Origin: an uncultured Aquimarina sp.
Lineage (GTDB): Bacteria; Bacteroidota; Bacteroidia; Flavobacteriales; Flavobacteriaceae
NCBI GenBank assembly: GCA_947498595.1
Contig: CANMKX010000015.1
Coordinates: 54,624-118,623 of the forward strand
Direction: 5' to 3'
DNA: 64,000 nucleotides
This document shows positions 17,091-25,780 of this stretch, piece by piece. The first letter of the stretch is position 1; every line of letters starts with the position of its first letter. The notes under the pieces are model-generated. The model was not told where the DNA came from. It saw only the letters and a list, made by a program, of their open reading frames with translations, and did not search any database. Position numbers and translations under genes: made by a program.

Positions 17091-17556
17091 GTACTATAAA
17101 CTAATATTGTGATTTTAGATAAAAAACAAAGGTAGAATTATATTGAAAGTACTGAGGATTAAATGAGAGAATAATCTTAATTTAGATAAATAACAATCAT
17201 TTGATAGGTTTACCGTAAGGTAGTTATGGTGATACCGCAAACTTTTGTAAAACCTTAAAAATCTTTTGTTTATGTACTTGTAGTTACAGTAAAATGTAAT
17301 ACATTTAACCTAAGAAATGACAATTTAGAATCTTCTTTTTTCTTATAAAATAAACTGTCATAAGTATGCAAAAGATGCATATTCCTTATGCCTTTATAAT
17401 TGAGAAATCTCTCAATTATTGTTCACACGTTTATTTTATAGTGAAGAAGTTTTATGCTGTTGTTGTGTAGTACTCTTTTTGATTTTTTAATACTAGTCAA
17501 GAAAATGAAAAAGAATTAAATCAATTAAATCATAAAATAATAAAAAATCAAGCCTT
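17091..17556. other. divergent promoter region of mcrB and hcp
   Basis: 466 AT-rich bases with no convincing frame. It should contain the promoters of mcrB (leftward) and tssD (rightward). The one clear structure is the perfect inverted repeat listed at 17396-17419. I cannot point to a -33/-7 pair. Confidence 0.5.
17396..17419. repeat. perfect 10-bp inverted repeat upstream of tssD
   Basis: ATAATTGAGA (17396-17405), loop AATC, TCTCAATTAT (17410-17419). No T-run follows on either strand, so an operator or 5'-UTR hairpin is more likely than a terminator. It lies about 140 bases before the tssD start. Confidence 0.55.
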
Positions 17557-17955
17557 ATGGGATCATTTAGAGCTTCTCTAGAACTTGGAGGAAAAGAATT
17601 TGACGTACTATTTTCTGAGTACGTATTTAGTAGAGATACTGATAAAAAAGGAAAAGTAGCTTCAGGAGTATTTGGAGGAAGAGTAACTGCAGAGATCGAA
17701 TCTACTGAGGATACATCTGTAATTGAAGCAATGTTAAATAGTCAATTTAAGTCTGTTGAAGGTAAAATTACTTACAAAAAAACAGATGAAGATGCTAAGA
17801 TGAAAGAAATCGAATTTAAAAATGCGTATATCGTATATTACAAAGAGATTCTTGATGTAAACAACGATGTGCCTATGAGAATTCGTTTTACTGTATCAGC
17901 AGAAGAAATGACTATAGGTAATGCAGCTATCGACAACCGTTGGCCAGTAGCATAA
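17557..17955 (+). CDS. tssD: TssD/Hcp-type type VI secretion tube protein (Bacteroidetes type)
   Basis: 132 residues with no signal peptide. It begins MGSFRASLELGGKEFDVLF and has the mixed-beta layout of Bacteroidetes TssD (Hcp) with the ending IRFTVSAEEMTIGNAAIDN. TssD rings stack into the inner tube and carry cargo. Its codon use looks clean, as expected for an abundant protein. A large hairpin after the stop codon would set it apart from vgrG and allow higher tssD mRNA. No sheath, baseplate or ClpV genes are in the window. Confidence 0.85.
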   Translation: MGSFRASLELGGKEFDVLFSEYVFSRDTDKKGKVASGVFGGRVTAEIESTEDTSVIEAMLNSQFKSVEGKITYKKTDEDAKMKEIEFKNAYIVYYKEILDVNNDVPMRIRFTVSAEEMTIGNAAIDNRWPVA

Positions 17956-17959
17956 CACT

Positions 17960-18005
17960 TTATAAAATCAAAGGAGAGCAATATTGTTCTCCTTTGATTT
18001 TATAA
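17960..18005 (+). terminator. large hairpin between tssD and vgrG
   Basis: TTATAAAATCAAAGGAGA (17960-17977) pairs perfectly with TCTCCTTTGATTTTATAA (17988-18005), an 18-bp stem with a 10-base loop. The T-rich 3' arm may act as a partial terminator, leaving tssD mRNA in excess over the downstream genes, and could also stabilise the tssD 3' end. Confidence 0.7.
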
Positions 18006-18055
18006 ATACAATTATCACAGAAATAAAAACAATACTGCTTAACAAATAAAACACC

Positions 18056-19870
18056 ATGATAGCTCCCAAAACAATTATTAGTATTGATGGAGAATTTCTT
18101 TTTAATTTTGAAAAAGTAACTCTTTCACAAACAATAAACGATCATCATTCTTTTGAAGTAATTATAGATTATGATGCCATAGAAACATTAGGAGGACATA
18201 CTCTTGATAAATCAAAAAAATGGTTAGGATCTTCAATTGTAATTAATTTTAATGATCGCGAGTTTTTAGGAGTTATAACTGATATTAGAGTGAAACATGG
18301 GCATGGTTATAATGGTAAATTATCTATCACGGGATATTCAAAGACAATTCTATTAGAAGGTGGAAAACATTTAAAATCATGGATTAATAAAAACTTAACT
18401 AATATAGTTAAGGATACTATAAAAACAGTAGCAGTTGATGCAGTAGTGGCACCAGTATATTCGGGTATTATAGAATATCAATCCCAATATGAAGAAAGTC
18501 ATTTCACTTTTTTAAAACGATTAGCAAAGCAGTATCATGAATGGTTTTATTATGATGGAATTCAACTCATTTTTGGAAAACCAACATTAGATAGACCTAT
18601 AGAAATAGAATATGGGATGGATATGGAAGAAATAGATATTGCTATTTCTGCAAAACCAAATCAATATCAGTATTTTTCGTACAATGCGACTAATGACACA
18701 GCAAATCAAGGAGCTACTACAAATATTATTTCTGGACAAAATGAACTAGGAGCTTATGCTTTTGAAGCTTCAAGAGATATTTTTACAACATCGTCTAATG
18801 AACGTACATCTGCACGTGTTAATGATAAAAGTGAAATAGATATTTTATTAAAAAACAAACAAGCAAGTCAAAGTGCCGATAGTAATGTGCTTAGCGGAAA
18901 GAGTACCAAACAAGGATTATCTATAGGTAGTGTTATAAAAGTAAATTCGGCAAGATACACCAATAGAAATTTTGATGTAAAAGGATATGGTGAATATATA
19001 ATCACAGAAATAACGCATACAGCAACAGGAGTTAGCGAATACGAAAATAGATTTAAAGCAATTCCATCAGGAATTGAAGTTTTGCCAGAGCCCATAGTAT
19101 CATTACCTGTTGCAACTTCGCAAATAGGATATGTACTATCTAATGAGGATCCAAAACAAATAGGAAGAGTTCAAGTACGTTTTTTATGGCAAACAGATGA
19201 AATGAGAACATCTTGGATACGTGTGATGACACCTGATGCAGGTAGTAGTCAGTATCATAGCCAAAATAGAGGAAGTGTTTTTATTCCAGAAGTAGGAGAT
19301 CAAGTAATGATTGGGTTTAGGTATAATGACCCAAATCGCCCGTTTATAATGGGAAGTCTTTTTAATGGAAGTACAGGTGCAGGTGGTAAATTAAAAAACA
19401 ACTATAAATCAATTATAACCAAAGGAGGGCATATTATAGAGTTTAATGATACTAATAATAGCGAAAGTATTACAATTACAGATAAAAAAGGAAATAATTT
19501 AATCATTGATACAGCTGGTGAAACAATAACAATCAATGCATTAAAAGATATAAAAATTAGTGCAGGAGAAAATATTAATATTTCTGCAGGAAAGAATATA
19601 GCCATAAGTGCTGGCGAAAACCTAGATACTAGTGCTAGTAAAAACACTTCAATTGTAGCAGGAAATGATATGATGCTGAATGCTGCTGGAAACCTAACGG
19701 AAACAACAGATAATCGAAAAGATTTAATAGAAGAAGAATTTATAAGACAATCTGCTACTGCAGATGAGATTGCAGAAGAGATAAGTGTGTTTAGTATGAA
19801 AGAGAATATGACATTGCAAAGCGCAAAGACAGTTGAAATAAATAGTGCAGAAAAAAGTAAACTTTTTTGA
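18056..19870 (+). CDS. vgrG: VgrG, type VI secretion spike protein
   Basis: 604 residues. Residues 1-340 form the gp27-like base (AIETLGGHTLDKSKKWLGSS; HFTFLKRLAKQYHEWFYYDG). The OB-fold gp5-like domain follows (QIGRVQVRFLW; SWIRVMTPDAG; PEVGDQVMIGFRYNDPNRPF at about 370-430). A repetitive beta-helix needle comes next (ISAGENINISAGKNIAISAG, from about 500). The last 25 residues (MKEN...EKSKLF) are partly repeated at DNA level after the next small gene. VgrG tips the TssD tube and carries PAAR-type cones and effectors, several of which appear to be encoded downstream. Confidence 0.9.
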   Translation: MIAPKTIISIDGEFLFNFEKVTLSQTINDHHSFEVIIDYDAIETLGGHTLDKSKKWLGSSIVINFNDREFLGVITDIRVKHGHGYNGKLSITGYSKTILLEGGKHLKSWINKNLTNIVKDTIKTVAVDAVVAPVYSGIIEYQSQYEESHFTFLKRLAKQYHEWFYYDGIQLIFGKPTLDRPIEIEYGMDMEEIDIAISAKPNQYQYFSYNATNDTANQGATTNIISGQNELGAYAFEASRDIFTTSSNERTSARVNDKSEIDILLKNKQASQSADSNVLSGKSTKQGLSIGSVIKVNSARYTNRNFDVKGYGEYIITEITHTATGVSEYENRFKAIPSGIEVLPEPIVSLPVATSQIGYVLSNEDPKQIGRVQVRFLWQTDEMRTSWIRVMTPDAGSSQYHSQNRGSVFIPEVGDQVMIGFRYNDPNRPFIMGSLFNGSTGAGGKLKNNYKSIITKGGHIIEFNDTNNSESITITDKKGNNLIIDTAGETITINALKDIKISAGENINISAGKNIAISAGENLDTSASKNTSIVAGNDMMLNAAGNLTETTDNRKDLIEEEFIRQSATADEIAEEISVFSMKENMTLQSAKTVEINSAEKSKLF

Positions 19871-19871
19871 G

Positions 19872-20057
19872 ATGGCAATAACGAGATACGCAAAAACGCA
19901 TAAAGTAACTGTAACTAATAAATATCAATTAATTGCAGGAGGTAAAATTATAAAGACAGCAGATAAAATAAGTACAAAAGCAACAAGTAAGAATCTAATT
20001 CTTAGTAGTAATAAAAAAGTAATCAATACAGGTGATGCTGATGTGAAATTTGGATAA
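19872..20057 (+). CDS. 61-residue small protein in the vgrG operon
   Basis: Starts at the ATG one base after the vgrG stop (TGAGATG); the longer frame from 19845 runs inside vgrG. The 61 residues (MAITRYAKTHKVTVTNKYQL then AGGKIIKTADKISTKAT...) are basic and strand-rich. The pattern TVTNKYQLIAGGKIIKTADK resembles one turn of the VgrG beta-helix needle, so it may cap or extend the spike. It is followed at once by a DNA echo of the vgrG 3' end, which points to gain by duplication or recombination. Function is inferred only. Confidence 0.5.
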   Translation: MAITRYAKTHKVTVTNKYQLIAGGKIIKTADKISTKATSKNLILSSNKKVINTGDADVKFG

Positions 20058-20087
20058 ATGAAAGAGAATAAGAGTAAACTTTTTTAA
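20058..20087 (+). repeat. partial copy of the vgrG 3' end
   Basis: Reads MKENKSKLF then stop. The DNA ATGAAAGAGAATA (20058-20070) equals the start of the last 25 codons of vgrG (19796-19808), and GTAAACTTTTTT at 20074-20085 matches 19857-19868 at the vgrG end. The copy lacks the middle of the vgrG tail. It looks like a scar left when the 61-residue gene was inserted or the vgrG tail was exchanged. Confidence 0.6.
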
Positions 20088-20104
20088 TAAAACAACCCCA
20101 ATCC

Positions 20105-21271
20105 TTGAGTTATCAATATAGAGTACATATAATACAAGAGAATGAAACCTTAGATTCTATTGCTAAAAAATACAATTTAGACAAAGAAGAGCTAAAAAAT
20201 TATCATAACAAACATGCTAACCTTAAACAAAGAATATTAATAACAGGAGATTTTAATAGTAATGAAATAATAATTCCGCCTAAAGGATTTACGATTAAAG
20301 AAGGAGAACTAGTATGGTTAGGAAAAGGAAGAGAACAGAAGGTACATTTAGGAAACAAGAATAAATTATTTAATAAATCTTATGTTGGATATAAATCTTA
20401 TGGAATATTAAAACGTATTATAACTCCAGAAGGAGAGCAAAATATAAAATATGAAATAGAATTTAAGTATTACCCAATAACGAAAAAAGGAAACCAATAT
20501 ATTTCTGTAGATAAAATAAGTAAAACATATATAAATGATAAAGAACCCGAATTTATTATAGACGAACTAGCAATCAAGTGTACAGATATATTATACCCTT
20601 TGATACTTCATGTTGATGAAAATAATAGGTTTAAAACAATTCAAAATCATGAAGAATTATTAAAACGGTGGGAAATAGAAAAGCCAAAATTACTTCACTA
20701 TTATACAGGCGAAGTTGCTCAAAATTATATAATTGAATATGAAAATGTATTAATGGATTTAAAATTATTAAATCATTATATACAGAAAGATTGGTTATAT
20801 GCAGCATACTTTACTGATATTTATTTATGCTATCAAAATAACTTTCAAATAGTAGATCACTGCGAGTTTCCTGTGATACCAACAATAGAAAATGTTTCAT
20901 TCGAAGTAACCAAAAGCCTGCATAGATATCATATAAACGATACTATAAAAATAGAAAGTAAAGGTAAGAGTATAGATTTTAGAAATATCTATGATATAGA
21001 GCATGGAACTTATACAAACTTGAGTGATCAAAAAGCTGAGGTTATCGGGAGTTATTGGTCAAATCATTTATTAAATACTACAGATCATAAAATACAAGGG
21101 TATTATCTTGAAATTGAATTGAAATTGACAATTCCCAAAAGAATTAGTATTTCAATTTCAGAGATAGAAAATAAGCAATTAGAAGAAGAAAAAAGACATT
21201 TAGATATAATTACAGATCCTAAACTTTCTGAAGAAAAATCTATTTGGAAATCGATCTTCACAGAAGTTTAA
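20105..21271 (+). CDS. LysM-domain protein of the type VI cargo operon (TTG start)
   Basis: 388 residues. No ATG opens the frame; an in-frame stop lies at 20075-20077 and the LysM domain begins at residue 4, so the TTG at 20105 is the best start. LysM at about 4-58 (YRVHIIQENETLDSIAKKYN, then NEIIIPP) would bind peptidoglycan or serve as a spike adaptor. Residues 60-360 form a strand-rich region I do not recognise, ending in a charged tail. Such LysM proteins are common beside Bacteroidetes vgrG genes and may link effectors to the PAAR-like cone. Confidence 0.65.
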   Translation: MSYQYRVHIIQENETLDSIAKKYNLDKEELKNYHNKHANLKQRILITGDFNSNEIIIPPKGFTIKEGELVWLGKGREQKVHLGNKNKLFNKSYVGYKSYGILKRIITPEGEQNIKYEIEFKYYPITKKGNQYISVDKISKTYINDKEPEFIIDELAIKCTDILYPLILHVDENNRFKTIQNHEELLKRWEIEKPKLLHYYTGEVAQNYIIEYENVLMDLKLLNHYIQKDWLYAAYFTDIYLCYQNNFQIVDHCEFPVIPTIENVSFEVTKSLHRYHINDTIKIESKGKSIDFRNIYDIEHGTYTNLSDQKAEVIGSYWSNHLLNTTDHKIQGYYLEIELKLTIPKRISISISEIENKQLEEEKRHLDIITDPKLSEEKSIWKSIFTEV

Positions 21272-21290
21272 AAGTTAATAAATTAAAGAT

Positions 21291-21782
21291 ATGAGCGAAA
21301 AACATGTTGTTGTACAAGGAGGAATGTGCGAATGTAAATATGGTAATGCACCAGATACATTACAAGTGATTTCTCATAAATTTGAATTTGTTAATGATAA
21401 AAATGGAGCAGAAAAACCTGTTTTGACAACAATGGATATCGGGCAACCATTACAAGCTAAAACTTTTGGTCCTTGTAAACTTCAACCTATTCCAGGAGGA
21501 TATAAACCATGCCAACCAGCAATTATTGAGTGGAAAGGATTCTATAAAAATGTACAATTAAAAAATGGTGGGAATATAATACAAGAAGATAGTACTGCAA
21601 CTTGTGCTATTGCTGGCGCACCATGTATTACAATTACTGATCATGGACAAGTAGCAGCACCTAGTCAGCAAAATATAGACAATGCCAATAAAGATATACA
21701 AGGACAGTTGAATCCGATGGTAAATGTCTCGACAATTAATCAATCTCATAGTGCTAATGGAGTAATAGAAAAAGGAATATAG
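21291..21782 (+). CDS. DUF4280 PAAR-like spike-tip protein
   Basis: 163 residues. The PAAR-like family (DUF4280) is recognised from VVVQGGMCECKYGNAPDTL at the start, FGPCKLQPIPGGYKPCQPAI in the middle and STATCAIAGAPCITITDHGQ near residue 115. Cysteines recur as expected for a metal-stabilised cone. The last 35 residues are a Gln/Asn-rich linker. The protein would sharpen the VgrG tip and recruit the effector encoded four bases downstream. Confidence 0.8.
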   Translation: MSEKHVVVQGGMCECKYGNAPDTLQVISHKFEFVNDKNGAEKPVLTTMDIGQPLQAKTFGPCKLQPIPGGYKPCQPAIIEWKGFYKNVQLKNGGNIIQEDSTATCAIAGAPCITITDHGQVAAPSQQNIDNANKDIQGQLNPMVNVSTINQSHSANGVIEKGI

Positions 21783-21786
21783 AGTT

Positions 21787-24420
21787 ATGGCTAAAGGAGT
21801 AAAAAAAATATCAATGACTGTAGAAGGAACTACTACAGAGATAAAAACTAGGCAAGCAACTTTAGAAGCAGAAAAATGGGGGGTGTTTGAAGTTAATGAA
21901 TGGTTACCTAATACAACTGAAGCAGAAAAAAAAGAGCCTGTATATTGGATACGACAATCTCAAGATCGTAAGACAATTTTATATAAAAATAAACATAAAG
22001 GGTATCAATTTAAGATAGAAAAAAAATATTGCGGTAGATATGCATTTTATATTGAGGCAAGTCGTTCAGGAGATAGAGATTTTAAAAACCAAGCAGGAAT
22101 GTGGGTTAATGGAGTATCTAAACCTTTAATAGTGAGTAGTGATTGGCGAAAAGAAAGAGATGGTGCAGATATTAAAAACGGAAAACCTATAGCGTACGGA
22201 GATATTGTATATCTATGGTTTGACACGGAAGGCTTAAATGGAGATACATTAATAGTAGAAGTCTATAATAAAGCTTTTTTGAAAGACACATTGATTCATG
22301 TATATACAGATGTAAGAGTAACAGAAGGAGAAACTTTTTTAAAGATAGGAAATACTAGTGCATGGATGGGAAAAGTGAAGCATCTTGATAAAGAAGAAAA
22401 ATTCTATATTAAGGTGAAAAATGCAAGAACAAGTAAGTATATAAAAGATAGTAAAGGAGACGATCTACATGCGATATATTTAAAAGTCAAGAATGAGTAT
22501 ATAAGTGATCAAATAAAACCTACGCAAAACTTAACTCCAACAAAAATTTTCAAACCAGAAGTAAATTCAGAACGTTACGAACCATGTAAGTTTGACGAAA
22601 TTAAAATTACAGAAATTGAAAAAAAAGATGGAAAAGCTACACCAAAAACTATTAGCGTCTTTAAGAAAGGACAAGGGAAAAAAGGAAAAGCAGTTTTAGA
22701 AGAAATATCTAGAGAGATATACTTTGATTTTGATATGGCTACGCTGACAACGAAGGCTTCAAATAAACTAAATAATATATTAAATTTTTTATTAGGCCAT
22801 AAAGGGACTAGTATACATTTAAGTGGGTATGCATGTGTTATAGGCGATAAAAAGCACAATCAAGAACTATCACAAGAGAGAAGTGATACGATTAAAGATT
22901 TTTTTAATAACGGAGGATTAGACGGAAGACGTATCATTTCTTTAGGAAAAGGAGAAGCTAATGTAAAAGATAAAGACACGATAAAAAATAAAGATTTATC
23001 AAGTTATAAAAGAGCAAGAAGAGTTGATATTAAGTTTAAATTTTCTGGACATAGCGCAGAAACTATCTCATATGAAACAGTTGCACCTAGTGCTGCAAAT
23101 GATAAATACCTGACATTGGATGTAGTTGGATACGAAACGGAAGCTTGTTATAGAGAAAAAGACAAACATTCTAAAAGTATAATTATTAATAATGTCAATA
23201 TTAGTAAAATAGAAAAAACAGGGGATTCAGCCCGTTTTCCAATACAATCTACATTATCAGCAAGTAATATAGCTCCTCTTCAATATTTATGGCCAAAATG
23301 GAATTTAGGTAAAGGCATAATGAGTAAGGGATTAGATGCAGCAAATACATATGATGTAAATGTACATAGTTGCAGGTATTACTCACCAAAAGATAAATAT
23401 GTATTACAAATAAAAGCATATCCAGATATTAAATGGGAATTAGCCTTAGAGCTCTTAATTGATGTATCTAATTATAGAGCAGCTAATATGCCTAAAGGGA
23501 ATATCTATAAGAGACATCAACAAAAAGCAATGCAAGACGGCTATAAAAAATGGTTAATGAATAAGCAAGGTAAGGTGCCTATTTCTGTAGGTTTTGGATT
23601 AGCAGCTGAATGGGATGGAGGAAGATCTAAAAGAAGTTTTACAAATAGCTTTGCTACAAAAATGGAACTTTTAGCAAAAACTATAGCAAAATCAGCAGAT
23701 ATCTTACAAAATGCAATAAATTACGCTCAAAGTGCAGCTAAAAATACAGCAATACCTGTTAGTTTTAATATAAGATACCCTAAGTTTACTGTAGTAGGAT
23801 CATGGATGCTCGAGCCTAATGGTAAAGGAAAAGTAGGAGTGGTTGGAACGATAAGTTTTGGTTGCAAACCATTAATAGGAGCCGAAGTTGTTATTGATAT
23901 TATTGGAGCGGCAATAGCAGCAGTTTCTTATGGAGGTACAGGAAATCCAGCAGTAGCAAGATTAATCAATCAATTTAGAGGTAGATTAGAAGATCTTGGA
24001 GCAAAAGTTATATTTGATGCTACTTTTTATGGTGAATTAGAAATTATGGTTGAAGCACTAAAAATCGATGCTGAAAAAGGTATTGATATGCAAGGAAAAA
24101 CAACTATAGGAGGAAAGATGGGAGTAACCATACGGTTTGAAATAGGTGCCGAATTAGGAAAAGCTAGAGGGGTAAAAAATAACCCTATAATAAAATTTAG
24201 AGCAATGGCTAAAGCAGACGGGTATTTTGGAGGAGACTTTGTAATGGATTCAGATAATAAAGGAATTTTTATACAACCAATACTGAAATTTTCTGGCGTG
24301 ATGTTAACTGCAGAAATTGAAGGAGAAATAGGTTGGTGGAAATCTAATTTTAAAATAGAAAGGCGAGTAGTAGAAGGTGAATCATACTCGTTAGGAAAAA
24401 AATATGTTATAGAAAATTAA
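21787..24420 (+). CDS. large type VI cargo/effector candidate with central OmpA-like domain
   Basis: 877 residues, no signal peptide. Residues 1-250 are strand-rich modules (YWIRQSQDRKTILYKNKHKG; GNTSAWMGKVKHL). An OmpA/MotB-type peptidoglycan-binding domain lies at about 310-425 (EIYFDFDMATLTTKASNKLN; HLSGYACVIG; NQELSQERSDTIKDFF; YKRARRVDIKF). The C-terminal 300 residues include a hydrophobic glycine/alanine-rich stretch (VVIDIIGAAIAAVSYGGTG, about 700-720) and alternating strands up to GYFGGDFVMDS. A cell-wall anchor inside a spike-linked protein fits a T6SS effector with a membrane-acting or enzymatic C-terminus, but I recognise no catalytic motif. Three short genes downstream are immunity candidates. 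Confidence 0.6.
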   Translation: MAKGVKKISMTVEGTTTEIKTRQATLEAEKWGVFEVNEWLPNTTEAEKKEPVYWIRQSQDRKTILYKNKHKGYQFKIEKKYCGRYAFYIEASRSGDRDFKNQAGMWVNGVSKPLIVSSDWRKERDGADIKNGKPIAYGDIVYLWFDTEGLNGDTLIVEVYNKAFLKDTLIHVYTDVRVTEGETFLKIGNTSAWMGKVKHLDKEEKFYIKVKNARTSKYIKDSKGDDLHAIYLKVKNEYISDQIKPTQNLTPTKIFKPEVNSERYEPCKFDEIKITEIEKKDGKATPKTISVFKKGQGKKGKAVLEEISREIYFDFDMATLTTKASNKLNNILNFLLGHKGTSIHLSGYACVIGDKKHNQELSQERSDTIKDFFNNGGLDGRRIISLGKGEANVKDKDTIKNKDLSSYKRARRVDIKFKFSGHSAETISYETVAPSAANDKYLTLDVVGYETEACYREKDKHSKSIIINNVNISKIEKTGDSARFPIQSTLSASNIAPLQYLWPKWNLGKGIMSKGLDAANTYDVNVHSCRYYSPKDKYVLQIKAYPDIKWELALELLIDVSNYRAANMPKGNIYKRHQQKAMQDGYKKWLMNKQGKVPISVGFGLAAEWDGGRSKRSFTNSFATKMELLAKTIAKSADILQNAINYAQSAAKNTAIPVSFNIRYPKFTVVGSWMLEPNGKGKVGVVGTISFGCKPLIGAEVVIDIIGAAIAAVSYGGTGNPAVARLINQFRGRLEDLGAKVIFDATFYGELEIMVEALKIDAEKGIDMQGKTTIGGKMGVTIRFEIGAELGKARGVKNNPIIKFRAMAKADGYFGGDFVMDSDNKGIFIQPILKFSGVMLTAEIEGEIGWWKSNFKIERRVVEGESYSLGKKYVIEN

Positions 24421-24428
24421 TTAATAAT

Positions 24429-25259
24429 ATGATACAAGAAATAGAAAAACCATATTATACAATTTATCCGTCCATTTATTGTTCAGGAGTTATATACGTA
24501 AATGATGTACCTGCGTTTACTTGGTTTGGAAAAGAAAATACAGAAGGAGATGGTGGATATGGAGGAGCTATACCAATCAATAATTTAGTGTTAGAAAGTG
24601 GTAAATATCAAGTTCGAGGAAAAATGTTTCCTAGATATGGTAATAAATCACTTACTGAAGAAGAATACATGTCAATAGAGTTTTATAAAGCGAGTGCCGT
24701 TCCAGAAAAATGGAAAAGCAGTCGAGTTGAATATATACCAAAATTAGAATCTCCATGGAATGGTTTAAGTGATGGAATCAATCATCCATATTTCGAGATT
24801 GCGACAGAAATAGAAGTAACACTTCCTTTTGTTTTAGATGGTTGGCAAAAATCAGTAGAATTAACAACTATAGATAAAAAAATACTCTTTAAAGAAGTAT
24901 TAAAATATTACCAACAAATACATGCCGTGTTAAAAACTCATAATGCAGCTAAGTTTTTAGAACTCTCTAAAGAGAAAATGCAATTACAAGAACAAGCCTT
25001 TTACTTTACGAACGAAAGAAAAAAAGATTTTAGAGAAGGAGCTTTGAAACTTTTTAATCAAAAATTAGAATTACTCCCATTAGTCGCATCAGAGTTAACA
25101 CTCGAAATTATAGGTCATGGTAAATTAGTTAGATTAATGCGTACAGATGGAACAGAGCCTTTACAATTTAAAAGCCCAAAACCTTTAGAACAAAGTAATA
25201 TAGAACTAGAAGTAAAATTGCATAAAAGATCAGAAGAAAAAGGATTTAGTATAATTTAG
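24429..25259 (+). CDS. unknown protein after the T6SS cargo gene
   Basis: 276 residues with no signal peptide or membrane segment. The N-terminal half is beta-rich (YPSIYCSGVIYVNDVPAFTW; SGKYQVRGKMFPRYG). The second half is helical (KEVLKYYQQIHAVLKTHNAA). The gene lies 8 bases after the effector candidate and 7 bases before the next one. It could be a cytoplasmic chaperone or immunity protein; sequence alone does not decide. No family recognised. Confidence 0.5.
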   Translation: MIQEIEKPYYTIYPSIYCSGVIYVNDVPAFTWFGKENTEGDGGYGGAIPINNLVLESGKYQVRGKMFPRYGNKSLTEEEYMSIEFYKASAVPEKWKSSRVEYIPKLESPWNGLSDGINHPYFEIATEIEVTLPFVLDGWQKSVELTTIDKKILFKEVLKYYQQIHAVLKTHNAAKFLELSKEKMQLQEQAFYFTNERKKDFREGALKLFNQKLELLPLVASELTLEIIGHGKLVRLMRTDGTEPLQFKSPKPLEQSNIELEVKLHKRSEEKGFSII

Positions 25260-25266
25260 AAATAGC

Positions 25267-25752
25267 ATGAATCGTAAAGCATTTATAGAACGATCACTAT
25301 TAGGAATGACAGGAATTTTGGTTTCTAATGTATTGATAAGATGTAGTAATCAGCACCTTAAATTAGATCAAATTATAGGAGAATCAGAAGATTTATTAGA
25401 AAAATTTTCAGGAGAAGGGAATTTTGGCTTTAAATATTATACAATTTCTAAAGCAGATTTCAAAAGTTCATATAATAGAGGAGAACAAGTTGTAATATAT
25501 TGTAAAGAAAGAAAGATAGTCGGATATACGCTTCAAATAGAAGGGAATAATGAAGTAGAAAGCTTTTTATCTGAGATAGAAAAAATATATAATGGGAAAG
25601 AAAATTTATACGAAAATGATTTTGGAAAAGCTTTTAAATGGGAAACAAAGGATAGAAAAATCACATTGAGTTATGCTAATACAAGTGATAAAATACCGCA
25701 ATATACCTTTTATAGTGAATCTGTATTGGACAATGATTTAATCGTTTTCTGA
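25267..25752 (+). CDS. small putative lipoprotein, immunity candidate
   Basis: 161 residues. The N-terminus has basic residues, a hydrophobic stretch (SLLGMTGILVSNVLI) and a possible lipobox ending at Cys30 (LIRC). The rest is a mixed fold with VVIYCKERKIVGYTLQIEG, followed by a long helix. A periplasmic lipoprotein directly after a T6SS effector gene is the usual position for an immunity protein. No family recognised. Confidence 0.5.
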   Translation: MNRKAFIERSLLGMTGILVSNVLIRCSNQHLKLDQIIGESEDLLEKFSGEGNFGFKYYTISKADFKSSYNRGEQVVIYCKERKIVGYTLQIEGNNEVESFLSEIEKIYNGKENLYENDFGKAFKWETKDRKITLSYANTSDKIPQYTFYSESVLDNDLIVF

Positions 25753-25780
25753 TAAATATAAAATTAAAGAATTATTATCT

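Noticed and set aside
17557..21782. Prophage tail genes
   Set aside because: The tube, spike and tip proteins match type VI families of Bacteroidetes, and no capsid, portal, terminase or lysis gene is present.
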